DNA of 64,000 nucleotides from Tethya wilhelma. Taxonomy: Eukaryota; Porifera; Demospongiae; Tethyida; Tethyidae. Location of the stretch: assembly GCA_964030475.1 (NCBI GenBank), contig CAXIPT010000001.1, positions 20,011,215-20,075,214 of the forward strand. The letters are read 5' to 3'. The translations under genes and the position numbers were made by a program. Shown in pieces: positions 54,046 to 64,000 of the stretch. How positions within the stretch are numbered: the stretch's first letter is position 1; every line of letters begins with the position of its first letter. The notes beneath the pieces are model-generated. The model was given only the letters and a program-made list of their open reading frames with translations, ran no database searches and had not been told where the DNA came from.

Positions 54046-57000
54046 CTACTGTTCTTCAATAAAAGGATTTGGTGTGAGTTGAGAGCTGGAGACTCTAGCT
54101 GTTCCAGCTTCATAGGCTAAACAGGGAGACAATAATTTGAAATCATGATCCTCTTCATTCACCACAGGCACAGCAGCTGCTGTACTACTAGAATCGGCAC
54201 TTGCAGTTGGTGGCAAATTTGTTTCTGTATGTCCATATGCAGGATTTGGTTCTGCTCCTTCTTCATCACCAGTTATAGATGGCTGGTGCGGATTCAAACA
54301 ATCAGATTCTGCAGCTGGGGTTGGCAAGCTTATCATTTCGCCATCCTCTCTCTTTATTACAGGATTTGATTCTGCTCCTTCTTCATCACTGGCTACAACA
54401 CTAGATGGCAGGTGTGGATTCGATTCATTTGAAACATCTGATTCGAGATCTGTAGCTGGGACTGGTAAGCTTATCATTTCAACATCTTCATATATTACGG
54501 GATTTGGTCTTGTTTCTTCATTGACACTAGCACAATTATAATAGTAGCTATAGATGTAAAGAAAGCAACTAAAAACCTTACTTCATAATAACCTTATATC
54601 AACTTTTAGTTCCATTAATTTAAACAGCAGATCCAGAGCACATTCACTGTAGCCTCGCTCCTAGGCTCCTCCTTCACGAATATTTTCTTCTAGGCTCCTC
54701 CTTTGCAAATATTTTCTTCTCAAAGAAAATATTTGCAAAGGAGGAGCCTAGGAACGAGGCTACATTCACTGCACATGCATGCACAGGCAATAACATACCA
54801 TTCCTGGGTGATTTGTACTTTTCTTAGGTTCCACCTTATGGCAACAGCAAGGATTGCAATCAATATTACTATTACTATTACTCCGACACTGGCACCAATT
54901 TCTGCTGCTAGTCTTATGCTATTGTCATTGTCTGGTGAAATTCTTGGCAAGCACTCTCTTTCAGTAAACAAATCAATGGCCACTCTACAAGAGTTGTCAA
55001 CTTTGAAAAGAACTAGTCCCACTTGTACTTGAATAAAAACCTCTCCTGAAATCCACTCTTCAATATGGTGGATTAAGTCAAACACGTTTACAGTGTCAGT
55101 TTCATGTATCTCTCCACGATAGGTCACAGCATCAGTGGAACCAGGGAAGCAGTGAAACCCATGTGATATTATGTTACTTCGTGTGAACCCACATTGACAA
55201 CGCTCCTCAACATTGGTGACAATGGAGTTAGCTACTTCATCAGTGGCTTGCTCAGCACCAAAAAATATCCAAAATACCTCCCATTTATTGCACGTATATT
55301 CAAGTTGTTCAATATTAGTCAAAAGTAAACGTAGCTGAAACAGTAGATCTGTATGAAATGAAGGGAATAATTATACGTACGGTAGTACGTATAGTAGGAA
55401 TGGTATAGTAGGAATGGGCCAACTGTCCCATAGACAAAATACAAAATGTTCATGCTTAGACTATAAACTTTTAAGGAAAGTTAGTTAAGTCTTCAAACTG
55501 GCAGTTTTTCTAACTGTATGCACCAAGGGAGAACAAAATTGCACTGTTGTGGCTTCCCGCCAACGTTCGCTTTAGAGCGCTCTAAAAAGTTTCTGTGAGT
55601 TTTTTCCTTACTTCCTTCCTAACTGACTTACTTGAACACGATTTCCAGACAAACAAAAGGCATTGAGCCAACTTTGACTATATAGTGAGACTTTATTTCA
55701 TCTGTAGTACGTCCTTTTGTACTCGTTTGCTGGCGAAAAGGCAGCAAACAAAATCTAGGCAGCTTTGAAACTCTCGATATAAAATACTGTACTTTTTATT
55801 TAGCCATTTTGATGTAGGTAAAGGTCGTCAATAGACCACGTGGTTTGGCATATATAATGCGCATGCGCACACCTGCTTTTTATAGAGACTGACTAGTCTC
55901 TGCTGTGTGATTGTCTCCATGTAATTCAGCACCTTGGTGTTTAAAAAAGTGAATGAACAAGTATAGTAAAGATTTTATAAAAATTAGAAGTGTAGGAATG
56001 GGCAGTGCTGTAAAAAGCCAGGTAACAAGGCAAGTCTCTGAATATCGGCACATGACTACTTCATTTTAAATTGCCAATTTGGATCTAACTCTCATAAGTT
56101 ACTGTGTACCTACATTCTATATGCTTGCTACTCCATACAAATTAGTCAAGTGATTGTTTGCATTGACTCATGAGCCAAATGACCGAAATAATGATGGAAT
56201 TCAAACTTGCAAATGAAATGAAGTAGTCATGTGCCGAAATTCAGAGACTTGCCTTGTTACCTGGCTTTTTACAGCACTGCCCATTCCTACACTTCTAATT
56301 TTTATAAAATTTTTACTATACTTGTAATAATTATATTGTTGCTCTCATGATTGTGTGCAATTAAAGTACTATAATTATTATAATATTATAATGACTTACA
56401 GTCATCTTCGATAGTTTTAAATTGAGTGAACACTTGTTCCCCAGTACCAGCTCTGTTCACAGAATTGATAAATAAGTGGTAGTCTATTGATGGTCGGAGA
56501 CCTCTCAGAATTGCTACTGTTACTCTGCCAGACAGATACTCATCGGAGTAGACAACTTGATCAGTTGTTGATTCCTCAACACGCACCATGTAACCAGTGA
56601 TTGGGATGGTAGAGGTATCAATTTGCCATGAGACTACAACACTACGAGAGGTAACACTGGTCACAGTCAACATGGTTGGAGTAGGAGGAAGTCCTGAAAT
56701 AGTCAATACATACATACATAGCCAACCACTTCAAACAGCAGGGCTCTAAGGTTGAAACTTACTAAGAATAGTCAAGTAAGCTCCTACTGTTTCAGATCCA
56801 GCACTATTCTCTGCTATGCAGTTGTATGTTCCCCTGTCTTCATATTGGACATTCAAAATAGTCAATTCCCCAAACCTATCACTTTCTGGGTCACTGATTA
56901 TCTGATACTTGGAGGTATTGGCAGCAGCAGAGGTAGAAATTATGTTTAATTGAATTCCTTCAGAGTTAGTGAACGTCCAAGACACAGAGTGTTGAGAGAA

Positions 57001-57215
57001 GGAAACAGCAAAACAGTTAAAAATAACATTTTTGAAATCACCATCATCAATGAGAGTCTGGTCTAGGGGTTGGATGAAGATATGAGGACCTGAAAAGTTT
57101 TATGTCAATAAACCGAGAATGCAATGACAATGAGTACATTATATTATACATTTATTGATGTATTCAACTTCAATAATAAGACTTACTAGCTGAACAAGCC
57201 CTGATAGAATATATG
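54046..57215 (-). CDS. Ig/FN3 receptor, copy C (5'-truncated)
   Basis: Exons 57089-56763 (Ig, HSVSWTFTNSEG..GTYNCIAENS), 56693-56400 (FN3), 55348-54799 (juxtamembrane plus TM) and 54526-54046 (tail) are intact and in phase. Upstream only about 28 bp of the preceding Ig exon remain (57187-57215); after that the similarity to copy D stops, and no signal peptide or further Ig exon is found before 61085. It may be a pseudogene or use an unseen 5' end. Unlike A and B, the small exon and the juxtamembrane exon are fused in frame (WEVFWIFFGAEQ). The tail contains a duplicated module and VIYEDV, which fits the ITIM consensus. An extra block of about 950 bp, absent from copy D, lies in the intron at 55374-56325. 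Confidence 0.7.
54650..54762. mobile_element. hairpin element with 9-bp duplication CATTCACTG (copy C)
   Basis: A near-perfect inverted repeat starting TAGCCTCG and ending CGAGGCTA, with arms of about 35 bp and an internal duplication of AGGCTCCTCC. CATTCACTG flanks it at 54641-54649 and 54763-54771. It sits between the tail exon and the TM exon of receptor C. Confidence 0.8.
55957..56325. mobile_element. foldback MITE with about 110-bp inverted ends
   Basis: The left end ACAAGTATAGTAAAG.. and the right end ..TTTACTATACTTGT are complementary and continue inward for about 110 bp (GTGTAGGAATGGGCAGTGCT and its complement). There is no coding frame. Related single ends occur at about 47640-47760 and 49134-49280 in receptor A introns. 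The right end coincides with the end of the block that copy D lacks. Confidence 0.65.
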
Positions 57216-58436
57216 GGCAACATGAGGGACTCAACATGGAAAGAGAGTACTACTACATACAGCCCACACAGGAAGAATTCCGCGCTGCACACACTCAAAC
57301 AGCCATTCCATCTTGTTTGCTTTCTTTTTACGATTTGGCCATTCCTATGTCTCATTACATTTCCAATGTTTTTTTTATTTGTAAATATCAATCAGCTATA
57401 TATAAAATGTATTTTATATACGTTAAATTATGTGCACGTAATTGTCAGATGTGTCTTTGTTTTGTTTTCTTTCACTTGTTTATCCAGTCTAGCACTCTCT
57501 GAGGTGGTCCAATGAACTGATAAGGAGATACTAAAACTGTTTTAGATATGAGCTCCAAATCAAGTGCAAAACACCGTGTCTGTCAAACTCAACTCTACAT
57601 TGGTTACAAGCACACCCTGGGTCATCTGTCTACTTTTATTTATGTCAACTGATGCGCAATATTGTTTTGTGTCATTTTATGATATTTCAGCCATCTGGGA
57701 CCATTAAGAGTAGTTTATAATACCATTCAAAAACCCATTTTCTCTTTAATATTCATAGTTCTTGGAAAGCTTGTAGTTTTGTACAAAAAAAAAGGAGCTA
57801 CATTTGCACATGTTCTGTATGTTACTCCATGCTGGTGCTGTCCATAAATGTTGATTTTATGTTACAGAAAACTTCTGAAAGCACAGGAGAGCTCTTGTAA
57901 AGAGGTATCTTTAAATTACTTTGAGTACACCCTGTTTGGTGGTCCCTATCAGTAAACGCACAGCTGGCACTGCTTTTGACTGTATAAAGAGCTAGAATGC
58001 CCAAAGTATATATAGCAACCACTTAGTGTGGTAATTAGTTTGCTGTTGCTAAATGCTATGAATATTAATTAGGTATACTGCCAGTAATGTTCTAATTGAA
58101 CAACTAAGCTTGCAATCAAAATGCCCGTGTATAACCTTAACTTACCAAAGAATGCTAGAACATATCTTGAGAGTGGTCAACATACTACAACCAAAATTTT
58201 CCCAGTTAAGTATTCATGCAATGCACAAGGCTATGTTCACCAAGTTACACCGAATGTCAGACCATGTGTGTAAAGGTGCTTTTGTCGTGAACTAACCAAC
58301 TCATGATCATGTCTCTCAGAGGAAGAAGCTGACCAAACCATAAAACGGGTTTTTGACATGGATCGAAGCACAGTAATTAATTAGCAGAAGTTGCAAACAA
58401 AGAGCACAAAACTTGAAATGTTTCTGAATGCTCCAG
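57216..58436. other. unique segment between receptors C and D
   Basis: Sequence with no match to the other receptor copies. Short frames only; around 58320 a frame with EEEADQTIKRVFDMD could be an exon but has no clear partner. No gene is called. Confidence 0.4.
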
Positions 58437-58704
58437 TGAAGACATTGGTTTTGCTGTTATAATGACAGAAGATCGACATCGCAAAAGCCATCTCTTTTCA
58501 TTAGGGTTCAAAGCCATTGATATCGACATGGTTAAGAGAAACCACGTCCAGGATGTAAGGGGTGCCTGCAGAGAGATCTTGACAGGATGGCTGAATGGAG
58601 AGAGTGACTGTGACTCACCGACCACATGGGAGACTCTCATCCAGAGTCTGATTGATGCTGGGCAAGTCAGTTTAGCTGAAGATCTACAAGAAGTGGTTCA
58701 ATGA
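58437..58704 (+). CDS. terminal exon encoding a death-domain-like fold
   Basis: Acceptor CTCCAG at 58431-58436, then 88 codons and TGA. The pattern LFSLGF..DIDMVKRN..DVRGACREILTGWLNGE followed by PTTWETLIQSLIDAG and LAEDLQ is that of a C-terminal death domain: helices with the conserved W.. TLI..L.DAG..LA..L signature. Such domains mediate homotypic protein contacts in apoptotic and innate immune signalling. Sponges are known for many proteins of this kind. I could not find the upstream exons of this gene in the window; the preceding frames are broken, so it may be a remnant. It is on the opposite strand to the receptors. Confidence 0.55.
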
Positions 58705-59298
58705 ACACTTTCCTTTACTTTTTATTTGTTTTTTGTTGTATAATGTAAGTAATTATACTAGTCATTTTGTCTGTTGGTCTGTTTGTCCCACGAAATCTCA
58801 AAGGCAGCTCAAGCAACAAAATTGATGGTACTTATGTTCATAAATCTGAATGATCTTGTAGAAATAATAATATATATTTTGCTGCTGTAGTTGCTGAGAT
58901 TTGAGGCTGTGATAATTTTGACTGTTTTGAAGCACAAAAACTATATTGCTGTAGTGCATTGGCAGTGCAATGATCAATGAGCACACCTTTGCTGAGCTGG
59001 CAAGTCCATTAATTGCATTCCAAGCATGTGACCACTAACCCTCACAATGAGAATCAGTTGATCATAATGTATACACCTACCAGCTTGCCTGCTCGACAAA
59101 GCCACACTTGAATCATGAAATTCGATCTTATCTCCTTTAAATTGCTAACTCTATCGTGTAACTTGATACAAACAGACAGAGTGGATTATTCTGAATCCAT
59201 GAAAATCTTTTCTTGCCCTTATTGTGCAACTTAATAAATGTTTGTCTTCCAGTTTAGCTATCATTAATTTTACCTTATAATATTATTCTTTGGTACAG
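58705..59298. other. spacer, no gene recognised
   Basis: AT-rich; probably the 3' UTR of the death-domain exon and intron of the following exon. No coding signal. Confidence 0.4.
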
Positions 59299-59381
59299 CT
59301 GACTTAGAAAGGGCGGAAGAAAATTACGAAAAGGTCAAACAAGAGTTGGATAGCACACTTGCAGAGCTGAATGATATGTAA
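59299..59381 (+). CDS. small terminal coiled-coil exon
   Basis: Acceptor TTGGTACAG, then 2 nt plus 26 codons and TAA. The peptide DLERAEENYEKVKQELDSTL ending ELNDM is a heptad coiled coil reminiscent of the C-terminal end of tropomyosin-type proteins. No upstream exon with matching phase was identified, so this is either the last exon of an unseen gene or a fragment. The name is only a resemblance. Confidence 0.35.
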
Positions 59382-59678
59382 GATGGTATGGTGGTGACTC
59401 TAGCATTTTGACACTAGGAGCAGTGTTTGGGATTTCGTTTTTTTCTTCCTTTTTTTTTTCTTGTTGTATACTGGATTGCAGTTACTAAGAAGCAGTGATA
59501 AAATTTAAATATTTCTGCACGTATGCACGTACACAAGCACACACCAAAATTGATTTTTGTTGCTAGTTTTAAAGAAAATTTAGGAAATTTTGTAGCAATC
59601 AGTAAATATTATTCTCTTTATAACACATGACTGTAGATTGATGCGTATATATAATAATTATTATTGTTTCAAATAGTT

Positions 59679-59879
59679 TTACTCTTCTAATTTCTTGGCA
59701 CACTCTGCCTCAAGAGACTTTAGTTGTGCAAAAAACTGTCCTCCAAATGCTGAGAGAGCATCTACCCTTCCAGCAGCCCCGCCCACTTTTACGGCAAATA
59801 CGCTCATACCAAACCAACTTTTAGCATAACTGTACGATCTCCCAAAGTAGCTAGCATCATGAAATCGACTCAAGACCTT
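59679..59879 (-). CDS. terminal exon of an unrecognised minus-strand gene
   Basis: Acceptor TTTAG at 59884-59880, then 66 codons and a stop. The peptide includes SYAKSWFGMSVFAVKVGG, AAGRVDALSAFGGQFFAQL and ends ECAKKLEE. It has Ala/Gly-rich helices and a coherent, non-repetitive composition that looks genuinely coding. I do not recognise the family, and no upstream exon was found between 59880 and the start of receptor D's 3' region. Confidence 0.4.
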   Translation of the reverse strand, partial: KVLSRFHDASYFGRSYSYAKSWFGMSVFAVKVGGAAGRVDALSAFGGQFFAQLKSLEAECAKKLEE

Positions 59880-61403
59880 CTAAACAGACCCAAGTTTAGT
59901 TGAGAGTAGTTATTGTGTGTGTGTATAAGTCTAGAAGTCTTTTATTCAAGTTTATATAAAGTTTTCTGGGAAAAAATCTTGATCCAACGAGAAAATAGGG
60001 AAAGATTGGCCCCTGCTACAACGAGAAAGAAGCATCAGCTGGACCCATGATTAGTAGTAGTTGTAGGTAGGTAGTGTACCTATGTGTTGATGATCCAAAC
60101 TTTCCTTGAAATGTGCTGGCTTTTGCTTACTGTGAGTGAGAACTCGGAAGTGCCCGAATTACCCCGCTGCCCGAATTGCCCCGCCCTACCTTATATACTT
60201 TATCTTTTATGATTACAAACCACACATGAAACCACATCCTTAAATTTAATTGTGATTCAGAGTCTAGCGATTGTGATCTCAGTTGCTAGCAAATGATAAC
60301 GACGACCAATACCACAGAAATGTAATGTAGCAACTTCAAGTTATATGGAGGAGCTGGAGATGAAAGAAACGACAGTATCCTAAAGTTTGGCATTACGTAC
60401 ATTACTTTCCTGACATTTTTCTGGTCTTGATTTGCTCATATAAATTTTTTATAGGTACTTATCATGTATGTTCAGTTGCCTGAAGTTGAGTCTATTCCGA
60501 TTATCTATGGTATACCGGTTACCATCGTGATTCACCTAGGTGAGGTCATGGCTGGAGAACTTGAAGGTATGCTGGTGAAGAGCCTCCAGAGTATGAGATT
60601 GACAACCAGATTATAGATGTGCTATTTGCTATGGAATTCCGAGTCAAGGACTTAGGAGAGCTGACTGAGAGATCAGGCGGCATGGAACCTCTGCCGGCAT
60701 TAAGATGGTGGAGCATATCTGAAGTATGCTGGATGGTTTGTCCGATCATGTATGTGTGCTTCTAGTTCAAGAGGCACAATTCTTGACCTCTGTCTGATTA
60801 ATAATCGTCAACAATTTTTTTCATGCCAATCTCTCTAGGTACTACAGCTGTAGACTCCAGTTGGAGATGAAATGGCTATGCTGGAGATCAAAATACCATA
60901 CAGGTATTATGTATAATAGTATTATAAAGATAGTGGGTTATGTTATTTTCCACGGACAGCATTACTAAAATTCGCACAAATTTAAGTTGTATCACTAACT
61001 TAAAAACACTATGCTGGTGTCGTTAAAATTAAAGAAGAAAAAAAGGGGACTAACAACTATAATACATGAAATCTAATATACTGTAAATAATTCTGAAAAA
61101 TCAATTTTTTTGAAAAAAAAACTTTTATTGACAGAAAACAATGATTTTCCTTTGGTGTCTAACACTTCTCAAGACTAAAAAATGTAAAACAAACATAATT
61201 ATGAAGCCTTTAGAGGACATAAGTTCTGTAAAAGTGTTATCAAGACTTAGCTTGTTGTATGTGCTATAATGCCTAACGTAAACAATACATGCAGGTCATG
61301 TATAACCCTTGTAATTTTTTTATGTTATAGTATACAAAAACAATAATTGTAATACCACATTGTCATGCATAAATCATGATACAAAATTACATCGCAGATA
61401 GGC
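59880..61403. other. spacer with possible gene fragments, then receptor 3' UTR
   Basis: 60463-60610 (+) has a short frame with YGIPVTIVIHLGEVMAGELE that ends in a stop, followed in another frame by VLFAMEFRVKDLGELTERSG. They could be decayed exons but have no recognised identity. From 61085 the sequence matches 53745-54045 (receptor C/D 3' UTR). Confidence 0.3.
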
Positions 61404-63881
61404 CTACTGTTCTTCAATAAAAGGATTTGGTGTGAGTTGAGAACTGGAGACTCTAGCTGTTCCAGCTTCATAGGCTAAACAGGGAGACAATAATTTGAAA
61501 TCATGATCCTCTTCATTCACCACAGGCACAGCAGCTGCTGTACTACTAGAATCAGCACTTGCAGTTGGTGGCAAATTTGTTTCTGTATGTCCATATGCAG
61601 GATTTGGTTCTGCTCCTTCTTCATCACCAGTTATAGATGGCTGGTGTGGATTCAAACAATCAGATTCTGCAGCTGGGGTTGGTAAGCTTATCATTTCGCC
61701 ATCCTCTCTCTTTATTACAGGATTTGATTCTGCTCCTTCTTCATCACTGGCTACAACACTAGATGGCAGGTGTGGATTCAATTCATTTGAAACATCTGAT
61801 TCGAGATCTGTAGCTGGGACTGGTAAGCTTATCATTTCAACATCCTCATATATTACGAGATTTGGTCTTGTTTCTTCATTGACACTAGCAAAATTATAAT
61901 AGTAACTAGAAGTAAAGAAAGCAATTAAAAAACTGATTTCATAATAAACTATTATATTAACTTCTAGTTCCATTAATTTAAACAGCAGATTCAGAGCACA
62001 TTCACTGTAGCCTCGTTCCTAGGCTCCTCCTCCACGAATATTTTCTTCTAGGCTCCTCCTTGCAAATATTTTCTTCTCAAAGAAAATATTTGCGAAGAAG
62101 GAGCCTAGGAACGAGGCTACATTCACTGCACATGCATGCACAGGCAATAACATACCATTCCTGGGTTACTTGTACTTTTCTCAGGTTCCACCTTATGGCA
62201 ACAGCAAGAATTGCAATCAATATTACTATTACTCCAGCACTTACACCAATTTCTGCTGCTAGTTTGATGCTATTGTCATTGTCTGATGGAATTCTTGGCA
62301 AGCACTCTCTTTCAATAAAGGAATCAATGGCCACTCTACAAGAGTTGTCTACTTTGAAAAGAACTAGTCCCACTTGTACTTGAATAAAAACCTCTCCTGA
62401 GGTCCACTCTTCAATATGGTGGATTAAATCAAACACGTTTTCAGTGTTAGTTTCATGTATCTCTCCACGATAGGTCACAGCGTCAGTGGAACCAGGGAAG
62501 CAGCGAAACCCATCTGATATTATGTTACTTCGTGTGAACCCACATTGACAACGCTCCTCAACATTGGTGACAATGGAGTTAGCTACTTCATCAGTGGCTT
62601 GCTCAGCACCAAAAAATATCCGAAATATGTCCCATTTATTGCACGTATATTCAAGTTGTTTAATATTAGTCAAAAGTAAACGTAGCTGAAACAGTAGATC
62701 TGTATGAAATGAAGGGAATAATAATAATTATATTGTTGCTCTCATGATTGTGTGCAATTAAAGTACTATAATTATTATAATATTATAATGACTTACAGTC
62801 ATCTTCGATAGTTTTAAATTGAGTGAACACTTGTTCCCCAGTACCAGCTCTGTTCACAGAATTGATAAATAAGTGGTAGTCTATTGACGGTCGGAGACCT
62901 CTCAGAATTGCTACTGTTACTCTGCCAGACAGATTCTCATCAGAGTAGACAACTTGACCAGTTGTTGAAACCTCAACATGCACCATGTAGCCAGTGATTG
63001 GGATGGTAGAGGTATCAATTTGCCATGAGACTACAACACTATGAGAGGTAACACTGGTCACAGTCAGCATGGTTGGAAGAGGGGGAGGTCCTGAAATAGT
63101 CAGTACATACATACATGGCAGCCACTTCAAACAGCAAGGCTCTATAAGGTGGAAACTTACTAAGAATAGTCAAGTAAGCTCCTATTGTTTCTTCTCCAAC
63201 ACTGTTCTCTGCTATGCAATTGTATGTTCCCCTGTCTTCATATTGAACATTCAAAACAGTCAATTCCCCAAACCTATCACTCTCTGGGTCACTGATTATC
63301 TGATACTTGGAAGTATTGGCAGCAGCAGAAGTGGAGATTATGTTTAATTGAATTCCTTCAGAGTTAGTGAACGTCCAAGACACAGAGTGTTGAGAGAAGG
63401 AAACAGCAAAACAGTTAAAAATAACATTTTTGAAATCACCATCATCAATGAGAGTCTGGTCTAGGGGTTCGATGAAGATATAAGGACCTGAAAAGTTTTA
63501 TGTCAATAAACCGAGAATGTAATGACAATGAATACATTACATTATTTTATTGATGTATTCAACTTCAATAATATGACTTACTAGCTGAACAAGTCCTGAT
63601 AGAATGTGCGCTCTCTCTACCACCATTCCATGTTGTAGCAACACATGTGTACCCACCAGAGGTAATACAATCATCTTGACTGACAGTCAACATGCTGGTT
63701 ATTCGATCCTGAAACATCTCTTGGTGAATTACTGTATCTGTATCTATCGGCCTAAAGCTTTGAAGCTGCCCATCTCCAGTGGTCCATCCCTTGAAGCTGA
63801 GCTCAGGATAGCCAACCATTTCACAGACTATTAATATTCCATTGCTTCTTTGAACTGGTGGTGACACTTGGACCTCTAAGA
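61404..63881 (-). CDS. Ig/FN3 receptor, copy D (continues past the window end)
   Basis: Exons 63881-63582 (Ig, CEMVGYPELSFKGWTTGDG), 63487-63161 (Ig), 63090-62797 (FN3), 62699-62156 (juxtamembrane, TM) and 61884-61404 (tail) join in phase to 647 visible residues. The signal peptide and outer Ig exons lie beyond the (GT)n tract at the edge. It is nearly identical to copy C through the shared part, so the C/D duplication is recent. The juxtamembrane exon has the same in-frame fusion (DIFRIFFGAEQ). The tail has VIYEDV (ITIM-type), two EMISLP..NPH..EEGAE modules, and NPAY. Confidence 0.85.
62008..62119. mobile_element. hairpin element with 9-bp duplication CATTCACTG (copy D)
   Basis: Same insertion as at 54650, with the same flanking duplication (61999-62007 and 62120-62128), so it predates the C/D duplication. 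Confidence 0.8.
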
Positions 63882-63906
63882 CTATGTGCATGCGTATGTG
63901 TGAGTG

Positions 63907-63907
<1 letters not shown>

Positions 63908-64000
<93 letters not shown>
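63908..64000. repeat. (GT)n microsatellite at the window edge
   Basis: At least 45 GT units, running off the end. It lies about 27 bp upstream of the acceptor of a receptor D Ig exon. Confidence 0.95.

Noticed and set aside
58110..58295. Small frame upstream of the death-domain exon
   Set aside because: No domain, no phase-compatible splice junction, and biased composition.
60463..60770. Possible gene with YGIPVTIVIHLGEV and EFRVKDLGELTERS segments
   Set aside because: The segments are in different frames with a stop between them, no clear splice sites, and no recognised family.

Overview
This is eukaryotic, animal-type DNA, most likely from a demosponge such as Amphimedon queenslandica. 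Genes are split by short GT-AG introns, the DNA is AT-rich and full of dinucleotide microsatellites, and the gene content mixes conserved metazoan genes (a TESK-type kinase, SGTA, TRIR) with expanded families of orphan multi-membrane-pass proteins and Ig/FN3 receptors. The species call is an inference; no search was possible.

The window is a scaffold of nine contigs joined by single n characters (5705, 10112, 19592, 26397, 32631, 40921, 44496) and one 78-n gap (38441-38518). At almost every join the flanking sequence occurs twice, either nearly identical (9445-10111 = 19593-20259; 43969-44495 = 44497-45023) or as a diverged allele (4091-5580 ~ 5706-7230; 17764-19519 ~ 26398-28823; 36538-37500 ~ 40922-41885; 39805-40920 ~ 41884-43010). 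Many apparent duplicate genes are therefore unmerged overlaps or haplotypes. The contig 19593-26396 probably belongs between 10111 and 10113.

Layout. 1-3134 (+): the 3' end of a coiled-coil/Ser-Pro-rich, possibly SPICE1-like gene. 3446-35480 (-): a TESK-family kinase with eight coding exons that join in phase to 865 codons plus a stop. Inside its fifth intron sits a cluster of five intronless genes for a Cys-rich, multi-pass membrane protein family: four on the plus strand (10113, 20517, 22712, 24916) and one inverted, frameshifted copy (13555-11728). 36026-37395 (-): TRIR homologue. 42014-44259 (+): SGTA homologue, head-to-head with TRIR across 232 bp. One haplotype carries a 2.3-kb palindromic mobile element in that shared promoter. 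45072-63881 (-): four tandem Ig/FN3 single-pass receptors whose cytoplasmic tails carry tyrosine motifs, with a rearranged SGTA/TESK pseudogene patchwork between copies A and B, and death-domain and coiled-coil exons between copies C and D. The window ends in a (GT)n tract inside receptor copy D.

Together: SGTA is a TPR co-chaperone, TRIR a small nuclear RNA-associated protein, and TESK a LIMK/TESK-class kinase. The two membrane-protein families look like lineage-expanded surface receptors. Their ligands are unknown.
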